This document shows positions 1 to 11,343 of a stretch of DNA of 64,000 bases, piece after piece. The notes beneath the pieces were generated by a model, which made no database searches, had not been told where the DNA came from, and was given only the letters and a program-made list of their open reading frames with translations. The stretch's first letter is position 1. Each line of letters begins with the position of its first letter. This DNA is from Flabesymbios commensalis. Lineage: Eukaryota > Annelida > Polychaeta > Terebellida > Flabelligeridae. The DNA is taken from contig OZ024912.1 in the NCBI GenBank assembly GCA_964017125.1, forward strand, positions 80,596,649-80,660,648, written 5' to 3'. The translations under genes were made by a program, and so were the position numbers.

Positions 1-280
1 TCTCTATACGTCAAAATCTGACATATGTAGGCTATATACAAACAATACACAAATATTGCATAGATATATGCACACATATATAGTCAAATATATGCACAAA
101 TATATATTCACACAATAAACAACTATGATGTGACTTTTTAAATATATTATAATCAAACAATAGACTGCACGAAAGCTGTACAACTGTTAAAATAATAATT
201 CATTGGATGATAACCTGCAGGAATGATAAGGTTAATGCGTGGTAAGTCGGAAAAAAAACCTGTGTACAGTCCGAAAATAT

Positions 281-1135
281 ATCAATTTAATGTTTGACCT
301 TGGGCGGCCATCTTAGATGGCATGCAGTCATCTCGATTATTGCCCACACTGCAATGTCTAAAGGGTCATTTTGGACCACACCACTAGACCGGGCATACCA
401 GAAAATACTATTAATAGACACCAAAATCGCAAACCGGCTCATATTTAGTCCAATAGATATATCAATTTATTGTTTGACCTTGATAAAATGACGGTGTGAC
501 AGACCATAAGCATGATAAGAAAGTAGAAACTGTCCTTTTTCAAAAACAGGTTAGTAAACAGTATGCTAACTTCCTGCGTTTTGAGCTACGCTCCATTTTT
601 GGTAAAAAGGTAATTGTGCCCAGATCTCCCTGAATAATATTACACCCATTCTCAAAAAAGACACAAGTTATTTTCACCCCCTGTATCCATCCGAAAATCT
701 CACAACACAGTTATACCTCATATCACGCACGAAGAAAACAATGTCTACTTGCAAATTTTCCACACAATTACAACATACCTGTATTTTTTAATTCACCAGA
801 AGCGGAAACAACTGCGTAAACATGGTAAAGCAGTAATTTATGTCGGACTCCCCAGTCAGTAGGCACCCCCTTGGATTTCGGCTCATTTAGTGTGGTGAGA
901 CCATGCATAAGGTCGGGCATATCTGAAAACCCAATAGTAGCAACCAAAAGTATGCACCTGCTCTTATTCTGTGGAAAATAAATATATGTCAATTTAATGT
1001 TTTACTTAGGCCAAATGGCAACAATATTGGATGTTTTACTCACAATGCAATGTCCAAAGTATTTTGTGGCCACATCACTAGGTCGGGCATACATTAAACA
1101 TGTTAAACCCTATAGTAGACACAAAAATCATGAAT
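281..1135. repeat. Patchwork of diverged short repeats
   Basis: Two motifs recur here in degenerate form. One is ATATCAATTTAATGTTTGACC (near 278, 459, 981). The other is a block of about 70 bp running from a GACCAY...GGTCGGGCATA core to TAGACAC (near 392, 897 and 1072). The same patches occur in the other copies at about 15,676-16,230, 22,480-22,770 and 34,100-35,040. Short open frames here are by-products of the repeats. No gene is recognised. Confidence 0.6.
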
Positions 1136-1160
1136 CATATTTTGTCGAAGATTATATTAG

Positions 1161-1531
1161 AGGGACTGGCCCAGGCTAAAATTATCAAAAAATCGGTGAT
1201 TTTATTTTGGCTTCTTAATATGACCATATGATGTACACATGTCCATAGACTAGAACTGCAAAAGTTTTTAATTTTTTCTGCTGCGCATTCACCAGTTAGG
1301 CTAGATATAGAGACGAAATACCCGTATTTTCCCGTATTTTTGACATAGTTGTCCAAAATTAGAAATCATGAAGTTCGTCTCTATACCTAGCCTAACTGGT
1401 GAATGCGCAGTACAAAAATAAAACAACTTTTGCATTTCTAGTCTATAGACATGTTTACATCATATAGTCATATTAAAAAGACAAAATAAAATCACCGATT
1501 TTTTAATGATTTAGCCTGGGCCTGTCCCTTT
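1161..1531. mobile_element. Foldback MITE family 1, copy in amplicon 1
   Basis: The two arms of about 165 bp are near-perfect inverted repeats around a short centre near 1350. The ends read AGGGACTGGCCCAGGCTAAA on the left and the complement of AGGGACAGGCCCAGGCTAAA on the right. TA or TTA flanks both sides, consistent with a small target duplication, but the exact end is uncertain by a base or two. It has no coding capacity. Diverged single arms of the same family lie at 58,244, 59,392 and 60,605, so it is a dispersed non-autonomous DNA element and not just part of the amplicon. Confidence 0.8.
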
Positions 1532-1809
1532 AATTTAATATTTGACCCCATCTTTTTAATGCACAAAATTTAAATCGTCTCTGGACCCTCATTCTTTTTA
1601 ACCTGGCTGGTGGACCCCATCCCCCCTTTCAAATTCCTGGGACCGCCTCTGCTTTAGCTATCAATTCTAATTATTTCAAGAAAATAGGGTCCAAATTATC
1701 ACTGAAAATGTAACATAAGTCAGATTCAAACTTATGCGAAACTAATTTGTTTTATCAGAGGTTACCCCACTTGAAGCTGATTTTCTATAGATAAAACTGC
1801 TTATAGCCA

Positions 1810-2194
1810 GTCACATTAAAATTGATCAAGCAGGATCGCATGTTTTTCGCCGATTTTTCAGTAAATTCTCAACAGATTTTCATGAAATTTTGCACTCTTT
1901 TTTTTTCAAGCCCTGAAATTTTGGAAAATTATATAGCGTATTTTTAAAGTTAGACCATTTGACATGTAAAAAATTGAAATTACGACGTTCCTTTACTAAC
2001 CCATTAAACTGATTCTACAATATTATTACAAGTCGAATGGACTAACTTTAGCAATATTCAATATAATTTTGCGAATTTTTTTACCGCTAAATTGGGATTT
2101 GAATAGAAAATGGCCATTGCAAAATTGTGAAGGAAATCGGTTAAGAATTGACGGATAAATCGGCGAAAATCATGCGATCCTGGTTTAATGTGAC
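1810..2194. mobile_element. Foldback MITE family 2, copy in amplicon 1
   Basis: The terminal inverted repeats begin GTCACATTAAA. The arms contain GGATCGCATG...TTCGCCGAT on the left and the complement (ATCGGCGAAAATCATGCGATCC) on the right, with homology extending about 100 bp inward. The interior is AT-rich and has no coding potential. A diverged relative sits at 42,489-42,846 outside the amplicon, which supports a mobile family. Confidence 0.78.
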
Positions 2195-2339
2195 GGCAAG
2201 TATAGGCCTATTATAATTTGTAAGAGATAGATTTGCAGATTCAGCACATGTTTTTACATTGGGAACAACCTTTGAACCTTTTGGCACTTGTGTGGAAATA
2301 AATTCGACTTATATCCTGGACTATAATATATAGGCATAT

Positions 2340-2915
2340 GGTCTCACCACTCTAAAATGTCACTTAAAAGACCTTTTGTGCCGAAAAGTGACGTAAAGCA
2401 ATGATTTACTACTACTACTACCACTCTAAACATGCTAAATGAGCAGAAATCCAAGGGGAGTGGCTACTGACTAGATAATCCCTACCTAAATTACTGCTTT
2501 AAATGGTTGTTTCCACCTCTGGTGAATTAAGAAAAATACAGGAATGTTGTAATTATGTGGATAAATTGTAAGCACACACTGTTTTCGCTATCTGTGATAT
2601 GAGGTATAACTGTTATGTGAGATTTTCGGATAGACACATGGGGTGAGAAGGATTTATGTCTTTTCTGGGAATGGGCGCAAGAATATTTCGGGAGATCTGG
2701 GCAAAACGAACCTGTTTACCAACATGGGAACGTAACTCAAAACGCAGGACGTTAGCATACCATTTTCGAAGCAGTTTTTGAAAAAGGACAGCTCAGGCTT
2801 TATTATGGTGTGTAACATAGGGGAAGAGCTAGGAACGAAAGTGGTGATTTCGGCCCCTGGAATGTTGGCATTATATATGCGTTTCAATTGGACCGGCATT
2901 TGGGGTGGTGATACC
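2340..2915. mobile_element. GGTCTCACCAC MITE 1, copy in amplicon 1
   Basis: This small element starts GGTCTCACCACTCTAAA and ends GGCATTTGGGGTGGTGATACC, which is an inverted repeat of the start. It is a diverged direct relative of the next element (2937-3425). The two share internal blocks such as CTCTGGTGAA/CTCTAGTGAA and TAAGCACAC. It is interrupted at 2357-2420 by a 64-bp retroposon. No reading frame is convincing. Confidence 0.75.
2357..2420 (+). mobile_element. 64-bp retroposon end with 10-bp target duplication
   Basis: A 64-bp insert ending in a short CTA repeat is flanked by the exact 10-bp direct repeat CCACTCTAAA (2347-2356 and 2421-2430). Copy 3 has a single CCACTCTAAA and no insert. 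The 3' part (ACGTAAAGCAATG) resembles the end of the tRNA-derived SINE near 54,112 (CACGTAAAGCAATG). A heavily 5'-truncated SINE end is the best reading. Confidence 0.75.
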
Positions 2916-2936
2916 CTATAGGACCGCTTACAATGA

Positions 2937-3425
2937 GGTCTCACCACCCTAAATAAGCCGAAATCCAGGGAGGTGTCTACTAATGATGGAATCATCACAC
3001 AAAATATTTTGAATGCGACTGTTCCAGCCTCTAGTGAAACAAAGAAAATACTGTGAAGTTGTAATTTTGTGATGCTTATTAAGCACACGTTATTTCCTTT
3101 ATCAAGGATATCAGATATAGCTATTTCATAATAACCTCGCAGGGATACAGGGTGTTGAGATGGTGTATGTCTGGTCTGTGAAAGAGGGTACGGATTTTAG
3201 CCGAATTTGAACAGTTCTGACCTTTTTACACTCCAGGGGGCCTAACTCAAAATCCGACTGGTCAGCATACCCCCAGCGGGCCTGTTTTAGAACAAGGACA
3301 TTTCAAGCTTTATCCTGATATGCTACACTACATGCAGCATAGGGCGAAAAATTGTGAAATCTGCCTGCGGAATTGAGGCAGTTCACATGTGTTTCAATGG
3401 GACTGGCATTTGGGGTGGTGAGACC
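2937..3425. mobile_element. GGTCTCACCAC MITE 2, copy in amplicon 1
   Basis: The terminal inverted repeats of 18 bp are GGTCTCACCACCCTAAAT at the left and the complement of GGTCTCACCACCCCAAAT at the right. ATGA lies immediately outside both ends and is a candidate 4-bp target duplication. The length is 489 bp with no coding potential, which fits a non-autonomous DNA transposon. The superfamily is not identifiable from the ends alone. Confidence 0.78.
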
Positions 3426-3534
3426 ATGACGAGCTTTACAGTCACTCACCAGGTGGCACTGAAGTAAACTTTTCACCTACGGGCTATGTATTTGTTAACC
3501 TGTTACTGGGAGTTGGTCACAGAAATCTCGACAT

Positions 3535-5269
3535 TATTGTATAAAACCCGGAATGTATCCGCTTTGATCCGGGTACCCTGAGTGGTATCGTATAAACCCC
3601 GGAATGTATCAGCTTTGATCCGGGTACCCTGAGTGGTATCGTATAAACCCCGGAATGTATCAGCTTTGATCCGGGTACCCTGAGTGGTATCGTGTAAACC
3701 CCGGCATGTATCTGCTTTGATCCGGGTACCCTGAGTGGTATCGTATAAACCCCGGAATGTATCAGCTTTGATCCGGGTACCCTGAGTGGTATCGTTTAAA
3801 CCCCGGAATGTATCAGCTTTGATCCGGGTACCCTGAGTGGTATCGTATAAACCCCGGAATGTATCCGCTTTGATCCGGGTACCCTGAGTGGTATCATATA
3901 AACCCCGGAATGTATCTGCTTTGATCCGGGTACCCTGAGTGGTATCGTGTAAACCCCGGCATGTATCTGCTTTGATCCGGGTACCCTGAGTGGTCTCGTG
4001 TAAACCCCGGAATGTGTCCGCTTTTATCCGGGTACCCTGAGTAGTATCGTATAAATCCCGGCATGTATCTGCTTTGATCCGGGTACTCCGAGTGGTATCG
4101 TATAAACCCCGGAATGTATCCGCTTTTATCCGGGTACCCTGAGTGGTATCATATAAACCCCGGAATGTATCAGCTTTGATCCGGGTACCCTGAGTAGTAT
4201 CGTATAAACCCCGGAATGTATCCACTTTTATCCGGGTACCCTGAGTAGTATCGTATAAACCCCGGCATGTATCCGCTTTGATCCGGGTACCCTGAGTAGT
4301 ATCGTGTAAACCCCGGAATGTTTCCACTTTGATCCGGGTACCCTGAGTGGTATCGTGTAAACCCCGGAATGTATCCACTTTGATCAGGGTACCCTGAGTA
4401 GTATCGTATAAACCCCGGAATGTATCCACTTTGATCCGGGTACCCTGAGTGGTATCGTGTAAACCCCGGAATGTATCCACTTTGATCCGGGTACCCTGAG
4501 TGGTATTGTATAAAACCCGGAATGTATCCGCTTTGATCCGGGTACCCTGAGTGGTATCGTGTGAACCCCGGCATGTATCCGCTTTGATCCGGGTACCCTG
4601 AGTAGTATCGTATAAACCCCGGCATGTATCCGCTTTGATCCGGGTACCCTGAGTAGTATCGTATAAACCCCAGCATGTGTCCGCTTTGATTCGGGTACCC
4701 TGAGTAGTATCGTATAAACCCCGGCATGTATCCGCTTTGATCCGGGTACCCTGAGTAGTATCGTATAAACCCCGGCATGTATCCGCTTTGATCCGGGGTA
4801 CCCTGAGTGGTATTGTATAAACCCCGGCATGTATCCGCTTTGATCCGGGTACCCTGAGTGGTATCGTATAAACCCCGGCATGTATCCGCTTTCATCCGGG
4901 TACCCTGAGTGATATCGTATAAACCCCGGCATGTATCCGCTTTGATCCGGGGTACCCTAAGTGGTATCGTATAAACCCCGGCATGTATCCGCTTTGATCC
5001 GGGGTACCCTGAGTGGTATCGTATAAACCCCGGCATGTATCCGCTTTGATCCGGGTACCCTGAGTGGTATTGTATAAACCCCGGCATGTATCCGCTTTGA
5101 TCCGGGTACCCTGAGTGGTATCGTATAAACCCCGGCATGTATCCGCTTTGATCCGGGTACCCTGAGTGGTATCGTATAAACCCCGGCATGTATCCGCTTT
5201 GATCCGGGTACCCTGAGTGGTATCGTATAAACCCCGGCATGTATCCGCTTTGGCATGTATCCGCTTTGA
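3535..5269. repeat. 51-bp satellite array A
   Basis: About 34 tandem units of 51 bp, some of 52. Each holds GATCCGGGTACCC, TATCGTATAAACCCCGG and GTATCCGCTTT with a few recurrent substitutions. Units at the left mostly read GGAATG and those at the right GGCATG. The extra-G variant GATCCGGGGTACC is confined to the right part. The array ends with a partial duplicate of the last unit (GGCATGTATCCGCTTT twice). All three minus-strand frames are open for long stretches because the 51-bp unit contains no stop, so the predicted repetitive proteins are not credible genes. Confidence 0.96.
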
Positions 5270-5897
5270 GGCTCTACCTGTGATTAACCCTTAGAACGGT
5301 GAAATATTAGTTCATAAACCATGGAGACCAAAGGGTTTTATTCAATTCGAAATCACCATAAATGTCTTATTTAGCTGTTCCCGCTTCATTTGAATACCTG
5401 TGTTATGGTGTACGGCCATTATACATATCTTAATTCTCTCAGTGTGGGAACCGTCTTTATACGACAGTCCCGCGCTGAAAGGGTCAACGTAAAACATATG
5501 ACAGGCGCAAAACTCGGTATCTTAACGGTCTGATATCATAACATTGGTAATGGTCATTAGAGGGACGTATCTGCCACTTTAGAAAGAGGCAGATAGAACC
5601 CTTCGAAACTAAGGTGACGAAATAGTCAACGACAATAATTACATGGCCAGTACATTTGGATTAAAACAAAAGCGTCGCTTTATAAAGGACAATTCTTATT
5701 CAGTTTTTTAATTCCTCAGTAGCAATAAATTATCCACATGGTTCAGCTCCAGATTATGACAAACCAATTTTGAAATCCCTTGCTTGATATATATTTTCTA
5801 ATGATCATATTTGTCATTTGTACTTCAGGGGTTGATGGGGAACAGGTGTGAATGTGAAGCTATCCAGGTTAACACGATACACAGACCCAAAAATGTT
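5270..5897. other. Spacer between satellite and VNTR, module 1a
   Basis: Single-copy-like spacer, repeated nearly unchanged at 10241 and 27175. It begins GGCTCTACCTG and contains half of the CAGCGCGGG hairpin repeat (about 5440-5490; CAGTCCCGCGCTGAAAGGG). It has no coding potential that I can support. Confidence 0.7.
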
Positions 5898-6274
5898 GGG
5901 CCATTGTCTGGGTCGGTGTATCGTGTTGACTAGGATGCTGATAAGGTGTTTGGGCCATTGTCTGGGTCGGTGTATCGTGTTGACTAGGATGCTGATAAGG
6001 TGTTTGGGCCATTGTCTGGGTCGGTGTATCGTGTTGACTAGGATGCTGATAAGGTGTTTGGGCCATTGTCTGGGTCGGTGTATCGTGTTGACTAGGATGC
6101 TGATAAGGTGTTTGGGCCATTGTCTGGGCGGTGTATCGTGTTGACTAGGATGCTGATAAGGTGTTTGGGCCATTGTCTGGGTCGGTGTATCGTGTTGACT
6201 AGGATGCTGATAAGGTGTTTGGGCCATTGTCTGGGTCGGTGTATCGTGTTGACTAGGATGCTGATAAGGTGTTT
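5898..6274. repeat. 54-bp VNTR, seven units
   Basis: Seven direct units of GGGCCATTGTCTGGGTCGG... and so on, 54 bp each, one of them 53 bp (lacking a T). The same array has four units at 10869 and five at 27803. Both strands remain open in several frames because the period is a multiple of three, so the short repetitive open frames are not evidence of a gene. Confidence 0.95.
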
Positions 6275-6337
6275 TTCTATAACTTTTTTATTGTAGCCGA
6301 TTCTTCCCCGGTGTAACCGCCCAGATTAGCCCCCCTG

Positions 6338-6478
6338 ACTGGACTATACCCGGGTATAGTCTGGACTATACCCCAGGTATAGTCTGGAAGCTCCCAGAGT
6401 ATACCCCACAAGCCCAGACTATACCCCACCAGATTCAGGGTGGGGTATAGTCTGTGCGATAGGGGTATACTCTGGGAG
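6338..6478. repeat. TATACCC hairpin cluster, module 1a
   Basis: The cluster opens with the perfect 20-bp palindrome GACTATACCCGGGTATAGTC (6342-6361). Further direct and inverted GACTATACCCC / GGGGTATAGTC / GAGTATACCCC motifs follow within 140 bp and can form several alternative hairpins. Confidence 0.85.
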
Positions 6479-6536
6479 ATATCATATATGACTTACAATC
6501 AATTATCAATATAATATCTGATCGTAATCTGATATA

Positions 6537-6775
6537 ATTCATGTATTAACCCTCTGAGGACTAGACTATATCATTTCCCCTATGTCAACCTTTTCATGGC
6601 TAGAGTATAATATGTCTGATGTATTAACCTTCTAGTGGCTAGAGCATCACATGCCTCATTGATCAACCTTTGGAGGGCTAGATTTTCATATGTCTCATAT
6701 ATTAACCTTTCTCTAGCTAGAGGTCTCCTTTATTATCCCTTTGGGTGCTACAGTATCACAGATCTTACGTGTCCA
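6537..6775. repeat. Degenerate 39-bp repeat, about six units, module 1a
   Basis: Recurring pattern of TATTAACCTTT, then GGCTAGAG, then CATATGTCTCA, roughly every 39 bp with heavy divergence between units. The divergence says this array is older than the amplicon duplication. Confidence 0.65.
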
Positions 6776-6812
6776 GCTACTCTAGCTAATTAATGGCGCG
6801 CACCAAATAATT

Positions 6813-6848
6813 CAAATAATTAATTGGTGCGCACCAATTAATTATTTG
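6813..6848. repeat. Perfect 36-bp palindrome, module 1a
   Basis: The sequence reads identically on both strands around the centre TTGGTGCGCACCAA, with AT-rich arms ending CAAATAATT / AATTATTTG. Related GGCGCGCACCAAATAATT and GGTTCGCACCAAATAA motifs flank it, so it lies in a small cluster of GCGCACC repeats. Confidence 0.93.
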
Positions 6849-6937
6849 TTGCGCACCCAGTTGTACACTGAAAGTATTTAATTGGTTCGCACCAAATAAG
6901 TTGATGCATGCGACAAATGATACTCCAGCCATCAGAA

Positions 6938-7207
6938 AATGAAATGAATCGGGCTTCAGGCCACCTTTATGCACATATAGGCTAAACTGGGCCAGGAGAA
7001 CCTCCTGAAGATGGTGAGATGATTGAGATCACACTGTCCTCCAGACACAGGATTCCAAATTCGAGCCCTGGCGGTCTGAGACAGAGCACGCTACCTCTCG
7101 GTCACGGAGGCTCTCCACAATACTGACTTTCGCACGTGGATGGGGAAGAAAGATTTTGTTGTTTCTTTCAGACCGCCGAGACCGAGAACCAAACCCCGAA
7201 CTCTGGC
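6938..7207 (-). mobile_element. Dimeric tRNA-derived SINE, 5'-truncated (module 1a)
   Basis: On the minus strand this matches the second tRNA-like unit and 3' body of the fuller SINE at 53,489-53,796. It contains the CCTCCGTGACCGAGAGGTAG A-box-like stretch, the TCGAATTTGGAAT B-box-like stretch and the CCAGTTTAGCCTATATGTGC tail. The head unit with GGTTAGCACCGC is missing and is replaced by unrelated sequence at 7208. The short open frames on both strands here are not genes. Confidence 0.75.
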
Positions 7208-7546
7208 TTAAATCAAATTCTAATTCAGAGCGGGAGCTCCTGGACTTATGTAGTCTTGTTTTACTGACATATCACGACCAAAATGAAAAGTATTCAAATG
7301 TGGTGGAAACCAGAACCAGAAGTAAAGGGTTTCGGATAAACTTTTAGAAAAAAATTGGTTGTTTTTAGTCTTCTTCAGACAGCTTTAAAAATGTATATAG
7401 ATTTAATCTAGAGATGGTAAGCTTTTAGTTGAAACCAATTATTTCTACTATTTTAAAATATTTTTACTTAAACATGTTAAAGATACACGAAAAAAATATT
7501 ATTCAGGGAAATCAGCCCACATACTACAACACTCCCGGATCCATTT
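7208..7546. other. Spacer after the SINE remnant, module 1a
   Basis: AT-rich spacer ending at the module junction GGATCCATTT. Copies sit at 12017-12340 and 29040-29380, where it continues into the zinc-finger gene's 3' flank. No gene is seen. Confidence 0.55.
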
Positions 7547-7686
7547 CAATGGGACTGGCATTTGGGGTGGTGAGACCATGACGAGCTTTACAGTCACTCA
7601 CCAGGTGGCACTGAAGTAAACTTTTCACCTACGGGCTATGTATTTGTTAACCTGTTACTGCGAGTTGGTCACAGAAATCTCGACAT

Positions 7687-10240
7687 TATTGTATAAAACC
7701 CGGAATGTATCCGCTTTGATCCGGGTACCCTGAGTGGTATCGTATAAACCCCGGCATGTATCCGCTTTGATCCGGGTACCCTGAGTGGTATCATATAAAC
7801 CCCGGCATGTATCTGCTTTGATCCGGGTACCCTGAGTGGTCTCGTGTAAACCCCGGCATGTATCTGCTTTGATCCGGGTACCCTGAGTGGTCTCGTGTAA
7901 ACCCCGGAATGTGTCCGCTTTTATCCGGGTACCCTGAGTAGTATCGTATAAACCCCGGAATGTATCTGCTTTGATCCGGGTACCCTGAGTGGTATCGTAT
8001 AAACTTCGGAATGTATCCGCTTTGATCCGGGTACCCTGAGTGGTATCGTATAAACCCCGGCATGTATCCGCTTTGATCCGGGTACCCTGAGTGGTATCGT
8101 ATAAACCCCGGCATGTATCCGCTTTGATCCGGGTACCCTGAGTGGTATCGTATAAACCCCGGAATGTATCTGCTTTGATCCGGGTACCCTGAGTGGTATC
8201 GTATAAACTTCGGAATGTATCCGCTTTGATCCGGGTACCCTGAGTGGTATCGTATAAACCCCGGAATGTGTCCGCTTTGATCCGAGTACTCCGAGTGATA
8301 TCGTATAAACCCCGGCATGTGTCCGCTTTGATCCGGGTACCCTGAGTGGTATCGTATAAACCCCGGAATGTATCCGCTTTTATCCGGGTACCCTGAGTGG
8401 TATCATATAAACCCCGGAATGTATCTGCTTTGATCCGGGTACTCCGAGTGGTATCGTATAAACCCCGGAATGTATCCGCTTTGATCCGGGTACCCTGAGT
8501 GGTCTCGTGTAAACCCCGGAATGTATCTGCTTTGATCCGGGTACCCTGAGTGGTATCGTATAAACCTCGGAATGTATCCGCTTTGATCCGGGTACCATGA
8601 GTGGTATCGTATAAACCCCGGAATGTATCCACTTTGATCCGGGTACCATGAGTGGTATCGTATAAACCCCGGAATGTATCCACTTTGATCTCGGTACCCC
8701 GAGTGGTATCGTGTAAACCCCGGAATGTATCCGCTTTGATCCGGGTACCCTGAGTGGTATCGTGTAAACCCCGGAATGTATCCACTTTGATCCGGGTACC
8801 CTGAGTGGTATCGTATAAACCCCGGCATGTATCCACTTTGATCCGGGTACCCTGAGTGGTATCGTGTAAACCCCGGCATGTATCCACTTTGATCCGGGTA
8901 CCCTGAGTGGTATCGTATAAACCCCGGCATGTATCCACTTTGATCCGGGTACCCTGAGTGGTATCGTGTAAACCCCGGAATGTATCCACTTTGATCCGGG
9001 TACCCTGAGTGGTATCGTATAAACCCCGGAATGTATCCGCTTTGATCCGGGTACCCTGAGTGGTATCGTGTAAACCCCGGAATGTATCCACTTTGATCCG
9101 GGTACCCTGAGTGATATCGTATAAACCCCGGCATGTATCCGCTTTGATCCGGGTACCCTGAGTGGTATCATATAAACCCCGGAATGTATCTGCTTTAATC
9201 CGGGTACCCTGAGTGATATCGTGTAAACCTCGGAATGTATCCGCTTTTATCCGGGTACCCTGAGTAGTATCGTATAAACCCCGGTATGTATCCGCTTTTA
9301 TCCGGGTACCCTGAGTAGTATCGTATAAACCCCGGAATGTATCCGCTTTTATCCGGGTACCCTGAGTGGTATCATATAAACCCTGGAATGTGTCCGCTTT
9401 GATCCGGGTACCCTGAGTGGTATTGTATAAACCCCAGAATGTATCCGCTGTGATCCGGGTACTCCGAGTAGTATCGTGTAAACCCCCGGCATGTATCCGC
9501 TTTGATCCGGGTACCCTGAGTGATATCGTATAAACCCCGGCATGTACCCGCTTTGATCCGGGGTACCCTAAGTGGTATCGTATAAACCCCGGCATGTATC
9601 CGCTTTGATCCGGGTACCCTGAGTGGTATCGTATAAACCCCGGCATGTGTCCGCTTTGATCAGGGTACCCTGAGTGGTATCGTATAAACCCCGGCATGTA
9701 TCCGCTTTGATCCGGGTACCCTGAGTGATATCGTATAAACCCCGGCATGTACCCGCTTTGATCCGGGGTACCCTAAGTGGTATCGTAGAAACCCCGGCAT
9801 GTATCCGCTTTGATCCGGGGTACCCTGAGTGGTATCGTATAAACCCCGGCATGTATCCGCTTTGATCCGGGTACCCTGAGTGGTATCGTATAAACCCCGG
9901 CATGTGTCCGCTTTGATCCGGGTACCCTGAGTGATATCGTATAAACCCCGGCATGTATCCGCTTTGATCCGGGTACCCTGAGTGATATCGTATAAACCCC
10001 GGCATGTACCCGCTTTGATCCGGGGTACCCTAAATGGTATCGTATAAACCCCGGCATGTATCCGCTTTGATCCGGGGTACCCTGAGTAGTATCGTATAAA
10101 CCCCGGCATGTATCCGCTTTGATCCGGGTACCCTGAGTGGTATCGTATAAACCCCGGCATGTATCCGCTTTGATCCGGGTACCCTGAGTGGTATCGTATA
10201 AACCCCGGCATGTATCCGCTTTGGCATGTATCCGCTTTGA
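7687..10240. repeat. 51-bp satellite array B
   Basis: About 50 units of the same satellite. Its left and right boundaries are identical to array A, so it belongs to the duplicated module. Near the right end a group of variants (GTGATATCG, TGTACCCGC, GATCCGGGGTACCCTAAG) recurs at about 9516, 9724 and 9986, hinting at a higher-order repeat of four to five units. One minus-strand frame stays open for 697 codons. I attribute this to the stop-free unit. Confidence 0.96.
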
Positions 10241-10868
10241 GGCTCTACCTGTGATTAACCCTTAGAACGGTGAAATATTAGTTCATAAACCATGGAGACC
10301 AAAGGGTTTTATTCAATTCGAAATCACCATAAATGTCTTATTTAGCTGTTCCCGCTTCATTTGAATACCTGTGTTATGGTGTACGGCCATTATACATATC
10401 TTAATTCTCTCAGTGTGGGAACCGTCTTTATACGACAGTCCCGCGCTGAAAGGGTCAACGTAAAACATATGACAGGCGCAAAACTCGGTATCTTAACGGT
10501 CTGATATCATCACATTGGTAATGGTCATTAGAGGGACGTATCTGCCACTTTAGAAAGAGGCAGATAGAACCCTTCGAAACTAAGGTGACGAAATAATCAA
10601 CGACAATAATTACATGGCCAGTACATTTGGATTAAAACAAAAGCGTCGCTTTATAAAGGACAATTCTTATTCAGTTTTTTAATTCCTCAGTAGCAATAAA
10701 TTATCCACATGGTTCAGCTCCAGATTATGACAAACCAATTTTGAAATCCCTTGCTTGATATATATTTTATAATGATCATATTTGTCATTTGTACTTCAGG
10801 GGTTGATGGGGAACAGGTGTGAATGTGAAGCTATCCAGGTTAACACGATACACAGACCCAAAAATGTT
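10241..10868. other. Spacer between satellite and VNTR, module 1b
   Basis: Near-identical to 5270-5897. Three single-base differences are visible over about 620 bp. Confidence 0.7.
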
Positions 10869-11083
10869 GGGCCATTGTCTGGGTCGGTGTATCGTGTTGA
10901 CTAGGATGCTGATAAGGTGTTTGGGCCATTGTCTGGGCGGTGTATCGTGTTGACTAGGATGCTGATAAGGTGTTTGGGCCATTGTCTGGGTCGGTGTATC
11001 GTGTTGACTAGGATGCTGATAAGGTGTTTGGGCCATTGTCTGGGTCGGTGTATCGTGTTGACTAGGATGCTGATAAGGTGTTT
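10869..11083. repeat. 54-bp VNTR, four units
   Basis: Four units, including the same 53-bp variant seen in module 1a. Loss or gain of whole units therefore explains the difference. Confidence 0.95.
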
Positions 11084-11146
11084 TTCTATAACTTTTTTAT
11101 TGTAGCCGATTCTTTCCCGGTGTAACCGCCCAGATTAGCCCCCCTG

Positions 11147-11287
11147 ACTGGACTATACCCGGGTATAGTCTGGACTATACCCCAGGTATAGTCTGGAAGC
11201 TCCCAGAGTATACCCCACAAGCCCAGACTATACCCCACCAGATTCAGGGTGGGGTATAGTCTGTGCGATAGGGGTATACTCTGAGAG
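11147..11287. repeat. TATACCC hairpin cluster, module 1b
   Basis: Same arrangement as 6338-6478, including the 20-bp palindrome. One base differs in the last motif. Confidence 0.85.
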
Positions 11288-11343
11288 ATATCATATATGA
11301 CTTACAATCAATTATCAATATAATATCTGATCGTAATCTGATA

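Larger units (their letters stand above)
491..2793. repeat. Long imperfect inverted repeat enclosing two foldbacks
   Basis: The left arm (about 491-908) and right arm (about 2420-2793) are reverse complements with moderate divergence. For example, AATCCAAGGGG near 2449 mirrors CCCCCTTGGATT near 866, and GGGAGATCTGGGC mirrors GCCCAGATCTCCC. The right arm is the left half of the MITE at 2340-2915, so the left arm is an inverted relative of that MITE. Two unrelated foldback elements lie in the loop. Equivalent structures sit at about 34,392-36,627 in copy 3 and 15,886-24,390 in copy 2, where the left arm is split by the ATTTAT insertion. Confidence 0.75.

Noticed and set aside
294-491. 65-codon frame present in all amplicon copies
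   Set aside because: Lies in the patchwork of diverged repeats. Its conservation is explained by the amplicon duplication, and the product has no recognisable features.
3535-5269. CRISPR-like regular repeat
   Set aside because: Units are directly adjacent with no variable spacers, and the context is animal DNA.
5814-6296. Repetitive open frames over the 54-bp VNTR on both strands
   Set aside because: Same cause: a period divisible by three and no stop in the unit.
7655-9748. Open frame of 697 codons with a 17-residue repeat on the minus strand, and similar long frames at 3,503-5,256, 8,380-10,227 and 25,101-27,161
   Set aside because: The 51-bp satellite unit contains no stop in any minus-strand frame, so all three frames are open at once. 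Overlapping frames, no single favoured frame and no splice or start context argue against a protein.
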